Source: Chara braunii (lineage: Eukaryota; Streptophyta; Charophyceae; Charales; Characeae). From it: DNA of 35,004 nt. The translations under genes and the position numbers were made by a program. Below, in pieces: positions 1 to 8,399 of the stretch (position 1 is its first letter; every line of letters begins with the position of its first letter). The notes below the pieces were generated by a model. That model did no database searches. It was given only the letters and a program-made list of their open reading frames with translations, and was not told the DNA's origin. The stretch covers positions 421,975-456,978 of the forward strand of contig BFEA01000684.1 of the NCBI GenBank assembly GCA_003427395.1, written 5' to 3'.

Positions 1-275
1 AACGACCAGTTTCAGTGATACATTCCAATTAAACATTTCGACTTTTATTTTTTTTCCCCGCTGGAGGCGGGAACAGCGAGCTCCAGTGATCTGCCCCAAT
101 CGACCCTCAATGAGGAAACAGCCAGTTTGAGTGATACATTCCAATTAAGCATTTCGACTTTTATTTTTCCCCCGCTGGAGGCGGGAACAGCGAGCTCCAG
201 TGATCTGTCTCAATCGACCCTCAATGAGGAAACAGTCAGTTTCGGTGATACACTCCAAACAAGCATTTCTATCTT
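1..275. repeat. 115-bp tandem repeat, about 2.3 copies
   Basis: Three successive copies start with the phrase CAGTTTCAGTGATACA or a close variant at 7, 123 and 237, giving periods of 116 and 114 bp. The first two copies are nearly identical and include a GC-rich stretch containing GCTGGAGGCGGGAACAGCGA. The third decays after about 40 bases. The array probably continues to the left of the window. No coding function is evident; the short minus-strand open frame across it is a by-product. Confidence 0.9.
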
Positions 276-487
276 CTGATTCAACCACAGTTTGGGACAG
301 ATTTCTGCATCTTTTGATGGCGAGGAGGTCGGAGAGAAGGACAAACATGTTATGTTCCCCTATGGCTGGATGAAGAAAGGTAATTGTGGGGTTTTTTATT
401 TTATTTTAGGCATACGCAACTAGTTCGCAGCAAAAGCCGACTTTCTGCTGGACGAGGGGAAGGGGGGGACAGACTTGTACTGGGGTT

Positions 488-765
488 TCATTTTGGACAG
501 AAGAGGAAGGGGATAGGATTAGCAGGCTGTGAGAGTGTGAGAGTGTGAGAGTGTGTGTGCGTGTGTGTGTATGTGAGAGAGAAAGAGAGAAAGAGGGAGA
601 AAGACAGTGAGAGAGAGAGAGCAGCGAGAGTGAGAGAGAGAGAGCAGCGGGAGTGAGGGAGAGAGAGCAACGAGAGTGGGAGAGAGAGAGCAGCGAGACT
701 AAGAGAGCGAGAACAGCGTGAGTAAGGGAGCGAGAACAACGAAAGGGAGAGAAAGAGAAAGAAAC
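488..765. repeat. GA/GT-rich simple repeat tract
   Basis: The plus strand is almost entirely purine plus GT. It starts with repeated GAGAGTGT and continues as interrupted (GA)n with recurring GAGAGCAGCGAGAGTGAG blocks of about 25-30 bp. The Leu/Ser-rich minus-strand frame here is a repeat artefact. Confidence 0.9.
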
Positions 766-949
766 TTGCTGTGGTGGCCTAGTAGCTGTTCCCGGATGAC
801 TGCTAAAAACTCACCATTGCGTGGGGTGGCTGATGATTGTTGAAAACCCCTAGTGCGTGAATCAGTTGAATTGTTAATTAATCACTGAAACGTACTGACG
901 CGTGATACCAATTGACTGTTGGAACTCCTTGCTGATCGAAGTTGCTAAA

Positions 950-1360
950 TTACAAAAAGGAAGAAAGAGAAAATAGGGAGCGTGACAGGGCACCCCCGAC
1001 TTCGATGCCTGCCGGTCGCTGAGGACCTCGGGACGGGCGCGGCGAGTGACAGGCGCCGTAGCCCTTGGCTTCAGCGAACGGTAGGCGCCCCTCCCCGGGT
1101 TTTCCTAACAATGCAGCGTCCTCGAGTTGCTGCATGCCGGCGGCAAGGGTCGCCACCTGCGCCTGTAAGGACGCGAGGGTCGCGAGTTGCGCCTGGATGG
1201 GCGCAAGGGTCGCGAGTTGCGCCTGGATGGGCGCAAGGAGGGAGGTGAGGAGGGTGTGTAGATCCCCCTGGGGCTGATGGCCCTGGTCCGCCGGCATAGG
1301 TGTGGAGCCCGATGCAGTGGTCCTCGCCGTGTCGGCGGCGTGTGACGCACTGTCGGCCAT
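950..1360 (-). CDS. Hypothetical protein, possible retrotransposon gag N-terminal region
   Basis: A 136-codon ORF reading leftwards from an ATG at 1360. The first 40 residues are Ala/Ser/Thr-rich. Residues 35-80 contain three copies of a heptad-like decapeptide, APIQAQLATL/SLQAQVATL, encoded by a 30-bp DNA repeat at about 1140-1240 and likely to form an amphipathic helix or coiled coil. A short acidic-start protein with Q/L-rich coiled coil resembles the N-terminus of plant Ty3/gypsy gag proteins, but no capsid or zinc-knuckle motif follows. The last 50 residues are low-complexity. Upstream (1380-1600) lies GC-rich sequence with telo-box motifs that could serve as a 5' region. It may be a gag fragment, the first exon of a gene, or chance; function unknown. 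Confidence 0.3.
   Translation of the reverse strand: MADSASHAADTARTTASGSTPMPADQGHQPQGDLHTLLTSLLAPIQAQLATLAPIQAQLATLASLQAQVATLAAGMQQLEDAALLGKPGEGRLPFAEAKGYGACHSPRPSRGPQRPAGIEVGGALSRSLFSLSSFL
1140..1240. repeat. 30-bp tandem repeat, 2-3 copies
   Basis: The phrase GGTCGCGAGTTGCGCCTGGA recurs 30 bp apart at about 1178 and 1208, with a diverged third copy to the left. It encodes the repeated decapeptide of the minus-strand ORF, so the array keeps frame. Confidence 0.8.
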
Positions 1361-1548
1361 GGGGAGATGACGGACCGGACTGGAGGGGGTCAGAAGAGGT
1401 CCGCGTGAGCGGAGGGCGTAGGGGGAACTCCGTGGTAGAAAGCGGCGAACGGTGCTAGCAAGGCTAGCACGGGTGCCGTCAAAGGGGGAGGGGTGGTTCG
1501 GGTCCAGGGTGCCCGAAGAGGACGGGGAAGTAGGGGGGTTTTGAGGAA

Positions 1549-1592
1549 CCCTAAACCCTACAAAAACCCTAAGAAAACCCTAACCGAGGTTT
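1549..1592. promoter_or_regulatory. Cluster of telomere-like CCCTAA motifs (telo-box type)
   Basis: Four CCCTA(A) words occur in about 40 bp, three as AAACCCTA, the plant telo-box. They lie about 190 bp upstream of the minus-strand ORF at 950-1360. Telo-boxes are known promoter or 5'UTR elements of plant growth-related genes; a degenerate interstitial telomeric tract is the other reading. Confidence 0.45.
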
Positions 1593-1619
1593 AAGTGGCT
1601 AGGGTAGGGTACCGGTGAC

Positions 1620-2230
1620 CTAATCAAGAAAGTAAAATAGCAAGCATAAGGGGGGGGAGACGGGAGAAAAATAAATAAACAGCGAGATTTCGAGAAAAAA
1701 TAAAAATAAATAAGAAAATAAATAAATAATAATAAAAATAATTAAAAAAATAAGTAAAGAGATGTGAAGGGAAACAATATATATATATATATATATTTAT
1801 TTTTTTTTTGAAATTTTCGGCAACATTTCCCTACCCCCCACGGGGTCAAGAATGTGCCAAGGGGAAGTGAGAGACCAAGGTGAGCTCACTAGGTGTCAAG
1901 ATGCCGCAACGAGAAAAGAAATTTCAGAAAATAAATAAAGAAATAATAGATAAAGAGATAAATTTAAAAAATAAATAAATAAAGAAGTAAAAGTGGATGA
2001 GGAGGTGGGGGGGAATGACGTATCTAATTTGTCAAAAATTTTTGCAGCATTTCGTTACCCCCATGGGGTCGAAGTGTGCCGAGAAGACTAAGTGAAANAA
2101 AAAAAAAAAAAAACAGAAAATTTTGGCAGCACTTAGTTACCCCCACGGGGTCAAAACGTGTGCCGAAAGTAGTAAAGACTAACACCTAATCAGATTTAGG
2201 GTTGCCTTAAAGAAAATCGAGTTTTCAGAC
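1620..2230. repeat. AT-rich tract with three copies of a 50-bp hairpin repeat
   Basis: AAATAA-rich filler and a (TA)n run (about 1776-1798) separate three related 50-bp blocks at about 1812-1862, 2035-2085 and 2117-2171. Consensus features are ATTTTNGGCAGCATTT, then GTTACCCCCACGGGGTCAA, then GTGTGCCGA. The middle forms a small hairpin (ACCCC/GGGGT). An N sits at 2098 next to a homopolymer A run. No gene is seen. Confidence 0.75.
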
Positions 2231-2720
2231 TAAATAGAAAAATAAATAAAATAAATCAGAAAATGAGAAAAGAAGGTGGGAAAGAAGATATTTCGAATTT
2301 TTGGAAAAGAGAAAAAATAAATCAAGAGAGAGATAGAAAAAAGAAAAACAGAAAAATTCAAAGTGGGGGAAAAATGCGAATGAAAAAGTGAAGGAGAAGA
2401 GAAGGAAATAGGTGGGGGAGGGAAAAAAGATGAAGTGGGAGGTGGGGGGATGAGGTGGTGGTAGTTGGGGGAGAGGAGGGTTGGGGGAAGGTGGAGAGAG
2501 ATCAAGAGGGAAGGAGAGAAGAAGGGAAGAAAAGGAGAGATGAAGAAAATAGAGTAAAAGAATGGGTGGTGGGAGAAAGGTGGGGTGGGGAAGATAAAAG
2601 GAGGAGAGAAAAGAGGCAGTAGAAGGTGGGGGAAAGAGAAGGGGTGAATAAGAGGAGAGAGGAGAGGTAGGGAGAGTGGGTTAGTAGAGGGAGAGGGGAG
2701 AAGGGAGTGATACCTGGCCC
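2230..2720. repeat. Purine-rich low-complexity tract
   Basis: The plus strand is nearly all A/G for about 490 bases, built of irregular GGGAGAGGAG-type words without a fixed period. The long Pro/Ser/Phe-rich minus frame through it is compositional. Ns at 2731, 2746 and 2755 mark uncertain bases at its right edge. Confidence 0.85.
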
Positions 2721-3023
2721 TTGGTGTCTCNAAGGGCACAAGGTANACCAAGACNAGGAGGGTCTTGGCCTTCACTGCAGCAAGCCAGCTGTAGGGGAAA
2801 GGGGGCTGAGATCTTGATCAGCCCCTAGCAGCCACTGTTCTGCAGATGTGCAGATCTAGGGTCTGCTGTGTGAGCAGGCCCTCACCACTGTAGAGCAGCC
2901 CCCTAAGCAGGGGGGTCTTCTGTTCCAGCACCAGCTGCCACGTGGCAGGGCAGATGGCCACGTACCCGGCCAACAGCAGCCGACGGCCGCCCGTTGCTGA
3001 TCTGCTGCTCGCTGCGCAGTGCT

Positions 3024-3052
3024 NGNCGNNGGGGGGGGGGGGGGGGGGGGGG
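3024..3052. other. N-containing poly(G) run, probable sequencing gap edge
   Basis: Four Ns (3024, 3026, 3029, 3030) precede 22 consecutive G. This pattern suggests low-quality sequence or a two-colour-chemistry artefact rather than a trustworthy biological G run. Confidence 0.6.
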
Positions 3053-3149
3053 TAAATAGCCAGTACGGCACCTCTTGAACATGAGTGTGCCGTGCTACAC
3101 AACCATGGATGCAGTGTGGCGAGTGTGTTATGAGGCTGCTTATGCACGC

Positions 3150-3210
3150 GTATGGCTCGGCAGGTGCCTGGGTTCAAACCCCAGCGGCAGCAAAGACTCC
3201 TGGATCTTGA
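3150..3210 (+). other. tRNA T-arm-like motif, SINE or tRNA-derived remnant
   Basis: CTGGGTTCAAACCCCAG folds as a perfect 5-bp T-stem with a 7-nt TTCAAAC loop and is followed by seven bases that could be an acceptor strand. There is no correctly spaced A box or D arm upstream, so this is not a functional tRNA. It is best read as a tRNA-derived repeat fragment. Confidence 0.4.
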
Positions 3211-3467
3211 TAAGTTAAATCCGCGAGCGGGGCGGGGCAGCGTGGGCGTGTGGCGCGCGCGTGCCTTGGCCTCGGCGCTTGCGCGCACGCGTCGTGATGC
3301 GGCTTCCTTTTTCGCCACGTGGCCCGCTCTTGCTGCAGCACCTTTTTTCGTTGTTTTTCCCGCTTTTTCGCCCGAAAACACCCCAAAAACAGCCGAAAAC
3401 CCGACTGTCGGGTTTTGCCGTATTCCCTTGCTGTGCGGTGTGGTGGGTGGGGGCAGGGATCGTTCCC

Positions 3468-3479
3468 GCTCCGATACCA
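3468..3479 (-). promoter_or_regulatory. Primer-binding-site-like motif (tRNA-iMet type)
   Basis: On the minus strand the motif reads TGGTATCGGAGC, one base from TGGTATCAGAGC, the common plant LTR-retrotransposon PBS for initiator tRNA-Met. One base separates it from a preceding CTACA, matching the usual CA end of an LTR. Internal sequence would then lie to the left (below 3468) and the LTR to the right. Confidence 0.55.
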
Positions 3480-3480
3480 A

Positions 3481-3840
3481 TGTAGTGGACCCACCAGGTG
3501 TGGTGCTCCGCTAGTGACAGAGATGGAGATGGAGGAAGAAGGAGGGAGCAAGGTGCACAGCGCAGCTCCCCACGCAAGACTCCAACGCACCTACTCCAAA
3601 ATGTGCAAGTGAAGAATGAGCGTGAAAACAGACAATGGCTGGGGTATACCCCAGCGGACTGACGGGACTGGACTGGACTGGCTGGTACCGACAGAGGTAC
3701 CGGCCTGGACTGGCCTACCCCGAATACAACACAGGCCTGTGAGAACAGGCCAAGGGGCTGGTCTCACAGGCCAACCCGAGGTCAATGTTCGCAGCCGGTC
3801 AGGGTTACGTTCTCCCCTTGAGACATTTCAACGTCTTTGA
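3481..3840 (-). mobile_element. Putative LTR fragment of a minus-oriented LTR retrotransposon
   Basis: This segment lies immediately 5' of the PBS-like motif in minus orientation and ends in CA at 3482-3481. It is rich in small inverted repeats: a 16-bp palindrome CTGGGGTATACCCCAG at 3639-3654, and 11-bp arms GGCCTGTGAGA/TCTCACAGGCC at 3734-3744 and 3762-3772 with a competing inner arm ACAGGCC. The left LTR boundary cannot be placed and no second LTR is present. GC-rich sequence at 2818-3467 could be decayed internal region; no integrase or RT is visible there. Confidence 0.35.
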
Positions 3841-4156
3841 AATTTCAACGTGGAGGGTGGGCATTTTGAGGTTTCGGGGCTTAGCAAGGGGCGGGGCATG
3901 CGAAGGACCAGTGGCTGCCCGTAGGAGGCCGACGAGGAGGTCGGTCCTTGAGTTTTGAACATTCGGAAATAGAAACGGTGTGGGTCCAGTTTTCTCAAAT
4001 AGAAAAGCAGTTCGGATAGAACACGTGCAAATTGTGTTCGAATACAACAAGTACCCTTTCTTCTCGTATTTCCAGAATCGCATATTACCTTTTCTTATTT
4101 TTTTGGGAGGTCAGCGCCTGTCCTTGTGCTCCCCACCACTGACATGGTGCATGCTG

Positions 4157-4161
<5 letters not shown>

Positions 4162-4206
<45 letters not shown>

Positions 4207-4240
4207 CCCCACACCACACACACACACACACACAAATATA
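4162..4240. repeat. (CT)n followed by (CA)n microsatellite
   Basis: About 43 bases of CT are followed by CACCCCACACCA and roughly 20 bases of CA. The tract directly abuts the dispersed repeat copy at 4245-4300. Confidence 0.95.
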
Positions 4241-4244
4241 TTCT

Positions 4245-4300
4245 GTTGTCTATTGTTGGGGAGGGGCACCTGCTGGAAACTCGGGCCAGCATCCCATGAA
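4245..4300 (-). mobile_element. SINE/LINE-tail-like dispersed repeat, copy 1
   Basis: It matches three other places in the window (22570-22620, 25485-25545 and, inverted, 33654-33718) with the core TCTATTGGTGGGGAG, then CACCTGCTGGAAAC, then GGTCCAGCGTCCCA. Copy 25.5 kb has a poly(T) on its left, so the natural orientation is minus here. This copy is diverged (TATTGTTGGGGAGGGGCACC). Confidence 0.6.
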
Positions 4301-4329
4301 CATGGTTAGCCCACACTCTTCGAGTTGTG

Positions 4330-4480
4330 TACAGCGAACATAGCAAAACATACCCACACCATAATCACTACCTCACCCTTCCCCAACAGCATCAACAGAC
4401 GAACTACGGGTTGCGCACCCGTGCCGTCACGGTAATTCAATTCCCTAGTTGAACACGGATGTGGCCGCTACCAGGTTCCC
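4330..4480. other. Unannotated spacer
   Basis: Between the dispersed repeat and the tandem array I see no coding region, repeat or RNA signal. Confidence 0.4.
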
Positions 4481-4574
4481 CGTAACACTATAATAATGAT
4501 AAATAATAAAAAGGCCTGGAAGGCAGCCCTGTCCACATGTTTTCTTTTTTTTTCCCGAATGCCTTCTTGTATTG

Positions 4575-4930
4575 TCGCGAGCCCGTCCTCTCGTCCCGCA
4601 GAATCTTGTCGCGCTCCCGACCTGTCGTCCGGCAGAATCTTGCAGTCAATCAAGCAATCGTCACCACGTTTGATCTCATCACAGTCAGTCAAGGCCGCAA
4701 TCCCGTCGTCTCGTCCGGCAGAATCTTGCAGTCAATGAAGCCGTCGTCACCGCGATCACCCATGTCGCGATCCCGTCGTATCGTGCTGGTGAATCAGTTA
4801 TACTTTGCAGCCAATGAGGCCATCATCACCGCGCGTGATTGCTAGACGATCAGAGCCAATGGCGCGATCCCGCCGTCTTGCGCGGGTCAACCTCGCAGAC
4901 ATCGAGGCCAGCGTCATGGAGGAAATTAGT
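4575..4930. repeat. Diverged tandem repeat, unit roughly 80-115 bp
   Basis: Blocks built from CGTCCGGCAGAATCTTGCAG, then TCAATGAAGCCGTCGTCACC, then GCGATCCCGTCGT recur at about 4590, 4620-4670, 4700-4770, 4775-4830 and, weakly, 4860-4920. Spacing is irregular. The plus-strand frame through it is not convincing as a protein. Confidence 0.75.
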
Positions 4931-4972
4931 TCTTAGCCATGTCCGTCCAGAGCTCCCTTGCGCTGTCCCCTC

Positions 4973-4974
4973 TC

Positions 4975-5033
<59 letters not shown>

Positions 5034-5054
5034 TGTATATATATATATATATAC
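4973..5054. repeat. (CT)n then (TA)n microsatellite
   Basis: About 55 bases of CT with two interruptions end in CCTCTGTG, followed by about 18 bases of alternating TA. Confidence 0.95.
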
Positions 5055-5154
5055 GAAACAGTTTGTCACAGCCCCTCGTTTGTTGTCCTCTTCTCTCTCT
5101 CTGCCTACGGTTTACCGGGCAGTTCTGTTTGTGACGATATATATGTACGCGAAG

Positions 5155-5513
5155 TCCGTCATGTAGCTCGTCACGCGAGCCGGTATCAGGTACGAGTAGG
5201 GAGAGCCACGTGTTCCGCCGGCAATGCCTGCTCTGATCGCAGGGTCTGCAGCAATATTCAAGGAAACATCATGGAGGCAGAGATGAAAGTTCATGAAGCC
5301 GTACGCAACCCTCTGCCCCTACTTATCGCCAGAGACGTCCCTCGTGTAGCTCATCAGGCGAGCCTGTAGCAGGGATCAATTTGGAGAGCGACGTGTCCCA
5401 CCCACAATGGACGATCTGATGGCAGGGGGGTCTGCTGTGGTATTCAACGAGACAACATGGGGACAGAGATGAGAGTTCATTAAACAGGACGCAACCCTCT
5501 CCGCCTACTGCAG
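5155..5513. repeat. 182-bp tandem duplication
   Basis: Two copies begin at 5155 (GTCCGTCATGTAGCTCGTCA) and 5337 (GTCCCTCGTGTAGCTCATCA) and align through GATCTGATNGCAGGG, ATTCAANGANACA and ACGCAACCCTCT. The ACGCANCCCTCTG phrase also appears at about 6296 and 6920, so this repeat family extends to about 6950. Confidence 0.8.
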
Positions 5514-5524
5514 CATACATACAG

Positions 5525-6260
5525 ATCATGATGGACAAAAGATCCGAGCTCGACTCAAACCATCCTCATCGTGCATGGACAAGAGATGGAGCTCGACACG
5601 AATCCCCTTCATCGTGTCGTGCATGGACAAGAGATCGAGCCCGCCTGTGAGACGGGAAAGAACGCGACTGAAATCACCTTCATCATGGAGAAGAGATCGA
5701 GCTCGACACGAATCCCCTTCATCGTGAGACACAGAACGAGCGCAACTCAAACCCTGTCTCTTATACACATCTAGATGTGTATAAGAGACATCACATACCA
5801 CCTTCATCATAAGGAGAGACCGCAACCCACTCAAAACCCACCTTCATCGTGGACAAGAGATTGAGCCCGACTCAAACCATCCTCATCATGAGACGGGAAA
5901 GAACGCGACTGAAATCACCTTCATCATGGAGAAGAGATCGAGCTCGACACGAATCCCCTTCATCGTGAGACACAGAACGAGCGCAACTCAAACCACCCTC
6001 ACCGTGGACAAGAGATCCAGCCCGACTCACATACCACCTCCATCATAAGGAGAGAACGCAAGCCACTCAAAACCCACCTTCATCGTGGTCAAGAGATCGA
6101 TCTCGACTCGAATCACCTTCATCCTGAGACGAGAACCAGCTCACCTCCAACCACCGTCATCATGGGCAAGAGAGCGAGCTGACCTCATCACGGGGCAAGA
6201 GAGCGAGCTCGACCGAAACATCCTTAGCAATGAGCAGAGCAGAGAACGAACGCGACTCAC
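5525..6260. repeat. Diverged minisatellite array (GGACAAGAGATCGAGC family)
   Basis: A unit of roughly 45-60 bp with GGACAAGAGATCGAGCTCGA, then CTCGAATCACCTTCATC recurs more than ten times. At a higher level 5648-5753 is identical over 106 bases to 5889-5994. The copies resume after the adapter at 5791 and 6027. Open frames across the array come from the repeat, not a gene. Confidence 0.85.
5754..5790. other. Nextera mate-pair junction adapter (assembly contaminant)
   Basis: CTGTCTCTTATACACATCT is followed at once by its reverse complement minus the last G: 37 of the 38 bases of the circularisation junction left by Tn5 mosaic-end adapters. It interrupts one copy of a duplicated repeat. In the intact copy, 32 bases (5995-6026) occupy the same place. 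The minus-strand translation contains YTHLDVYKR, a peptide commonly seen in adapter-contaminated predictions. It is not genomic. Confidence 0.97.
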
Positions 6261-6620
6261 ATGTCTTTCCTCAGCAGAGGGATCCCTGCAGCCGGACGCA
6301 GCCCTCTGTCCCTGCCCTTCCCAACCTCTAGAGAAGAAAGATGGGTGGTTTCAACAAGTTTTTATCTGGTTCTTACGTCTCTTTCGAGATGAATAAATAG
6401 AAACTCAATAAGTAAACAAAATACAATCGATTATCTACCCAAAATGAAATAAAGTCCCAAAGACCTATGATATGACGCAGCCTACCAGGTAGTGCCCGGA
6501 CAGCGAGCGAGCAGCAGGCGGAATTTATCGCAGGGTGTGTACTACGGAAGGTGAAACAGGGCAAATTTATGAGCATAGAATAACGCGATAGGGTTCTGAT
6601 CCCACTTCGTTCGCTTTCGG

Positions 6621-6680
6621 GGTTGGAGTACTTTTTTTTTTTTTTTTTTTTTTTTTTGAAATAGCATAGGTTGGAGTACT
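6621..6680 (-). mobile_element. Tiny retroposed insert: 11 nt plus poly(A), flanked by 12-bp target duplication
   Basis: GGTTGGAGTACT occurs at 6621-6632 and again at 6669-6680. Between them are 25 T and the 11 bases GAAATAGCATA. On the minus strand this is TATGCTATTTC plus an A tail between perfect direct repeats, the expected scar of target-primed reverse transcription of a severely 5'-truncated transcript. Confidence 0.7.
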
Positions 6681-6952
6681 ATTAATAGAGACGGTTTGGG
6701 GCATTGGTTTTCTTTTTGTCCGAGGTGAAATTGTTCGATCTATGGATGGATGGAACAGGGAGATTTTAAAGAGAAGGAACTCAGGCCACCATCTTCAAGG
6801 GGAAGAGAACGGCCTCGAGTCGTAAACAACCTTCCTCGTGAGGAGAGAGCGAACGTGCCTGTGACTCAAACGGCCTTCATGAGCAGAGGGGAGGGGGGCG
6901 GGGGGATATGAGGCCGCGGACGCAGCCCTGTGTCGCTACTGCCTGGAGTCTA

Positions 6953-6956
<4 letters not shown>

Positions 6957-7012
<56 letters not shown>
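6957..7012. repeat. (GA)n microsatellite
   Basis: An uninterrupted run of about 56 bases of alternating GA. Confidence 0.98.
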
Positions 7013-7017
<5 letters not shown>

Positions 7018-7136
7018 ACCAAACACGCGACGCAGCGTTCTCTGCACACAGCAGTAGATATGGACTTGATACAGGGTGTGTACTAATCGAAACAGGGAGA
7101 AGAGAGGGAAGTGGACAGGAACTCCTCCCCCATTCA

Positions 7137-7234
7137 CTTTTCCCCGAACACAACGCACCCTCGTCATGACGGTATCGGACCGGAAAATTGGCGTGCCTGC
7201 ATTCAGAATAAGGGTGCGTTGTGTTCGGGGGAAG
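7137..7234. mobile_element. Foldback element with 20-bp perfect arms
   Basis: CCCCGAACACAACGCACCCT at 7142-7161 is repeated in exact inverted form at 7211-7230. Pairing extends outward with one mismatch to about 7137/7234. The 49-base loop has no coding content. It is either a small MITE or a hairpin-forming element; no target duplication is clear. Confidence 0.65.
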
Positions 7235-7439
7235 ACGGTAGCGTAGCGAAGTAGAAGACGGGCGGAAGCTGAGCTCAGACTTCTCGCGGAACTGATCATC
7301 GCAGGAGGCACCAGGATCGGGACGCAATCTCTTCAGGCGAGCGCGAAGTCGGTTATCCATCCCGACCCCGTTTGGTTAGACTGTTGTTGCACGCAAACCT
7401 AATTTTATTTCTTCCTCTCTTTCCCAATCCATCCTTACA

Positions 7440-7440
<1 letters not shown>

Positions 7441-7490
<50 letters not shown>

Positions 7491-7504
7491 GCGCGCGCGC
7501 GCGC
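7441..7504. repeat. (CT)n followed by (GC)n
   Basis: About 47 bases of CT run directly into GCGCGCGCGCGCGCGC, a candidate Z-DNA-forming stretch beside a triplex-forming one. Confidence 0.95.
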
Positions 7505-7576
7505 AAGCATCCTCGAGGTTTCTGACTCTCCCTCAACGCAGCCGTGAATTGTTGTTGACGCCAACGATTCATCGAC

Positions 7577-7697
7577 GCGTGCTCGCTGCATCACTCACCA
7601 AATGTGCAAAATGAGAACGAATCTTTCCCAAGAACATGGAAAGATACACGCGCCAAATTTGTCTATTTCATACTTGGTGGCTGGTGCGGCGAGGCCC
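7577..7697. mobile_element. Degenerate MITE related to the 9.5-kb element
   Basis: The left end (CTCGCTGCATCACTCACCAA) and right end (TTGGTGGCTGGTGCGGCGAG) are imperfect inverted repeats. The interior shares AAATGTGCAAAATGAGA and ATGGAAAGATACACG with the element at 9456-9581. It is therefore a second, older member of the same family. Confidence 0.5.
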
Positions 7698-8044
7698 AAA
7701 AGCGCACAAAAGAACAAGAGGATGAAACTTCCGGCGTGGTTGTTGATAGGCCTCTGCGCGAGGACGACACGCATAAATTGAGAAGTGGTTATCGATTAAT
7801 CGTTGACGCCACCACTTGATCCACGTGCGTGTGCGACACAGAGCGCACAAAACCACCACAGGATGATGGAGCTTCTCCCGTCGTCGTCGCTCCCTCAGCG
7901 CAGTCGCTGGATTCCGCGCTGACCTCCCAACATTTCGTCCCAACCACGTGCGCGTGCGCAACGTCCTCCTTGCTACGATACTTTCCTGTTTTTTTTAATC
8001 CTCTTTCTTTTTCTGGCTACGATATTTTCAGCTGTCAGGTATAA

Positions 8045-8380
8045 TTACCTCCTTTAAAAAAAAAAACAAAAAAAAACACCAGATTGAATCTTCTACTGCT
8101 TCCCACATCATCAGACGTCCCATCATCTGGGACCCACTCCCGATCCATTTCCCAACGACTTGGGACCAACATCGGACCCAATCCGGATCAGCCATCCGAT
8201 TGGCCGTTGATCGGACGATCTTGAAGTTGTCGTCCGGATCATCACAACCGTCCTCGACCGTCCTCGACCTGACTACGATGGTCCTGCCACTGCGCAACTG
8301 AGGGAGCGTGACACGAGTGGGGAGAAGATGCGAAGATGCGACGATGCGATGACTAAGCAAGCAGTAAATTAAATGCCTGA
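8045..8380. other. Unannotated spacer
   Basis: An A-rich run (8057-8080) is followed by mixed sequence with short CCGTCCTCGA and GATGCGA duplications. I see no gene. Confidence 0.4.
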
Positions 8381-8399
8381 ATTAATCGGGCAGCCAGTT

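Noticed and set aside
1549-1592. True telomere or chromosome end
   Set aside because: Only four degenerate units with non-telomeric bases between them, inside the contig.
3134-3195. Functional tRNA gene
   Set aside because: Good T-arm only; the distance to any acceptor-like strand is too short and no D arm or A box is in place.
2230-3590. Several 70-220-codon ORFs on both strands
   Set aside because: They overlap each other across purine-rich or GC-rich repeat DNA, include Ns and poly-Pro from a G run, and show no domain.
5526-5834. Minus-strand ORF containing YTHLDVYKR
   Set aside because: It reads through the Nextera adapter; artefact.
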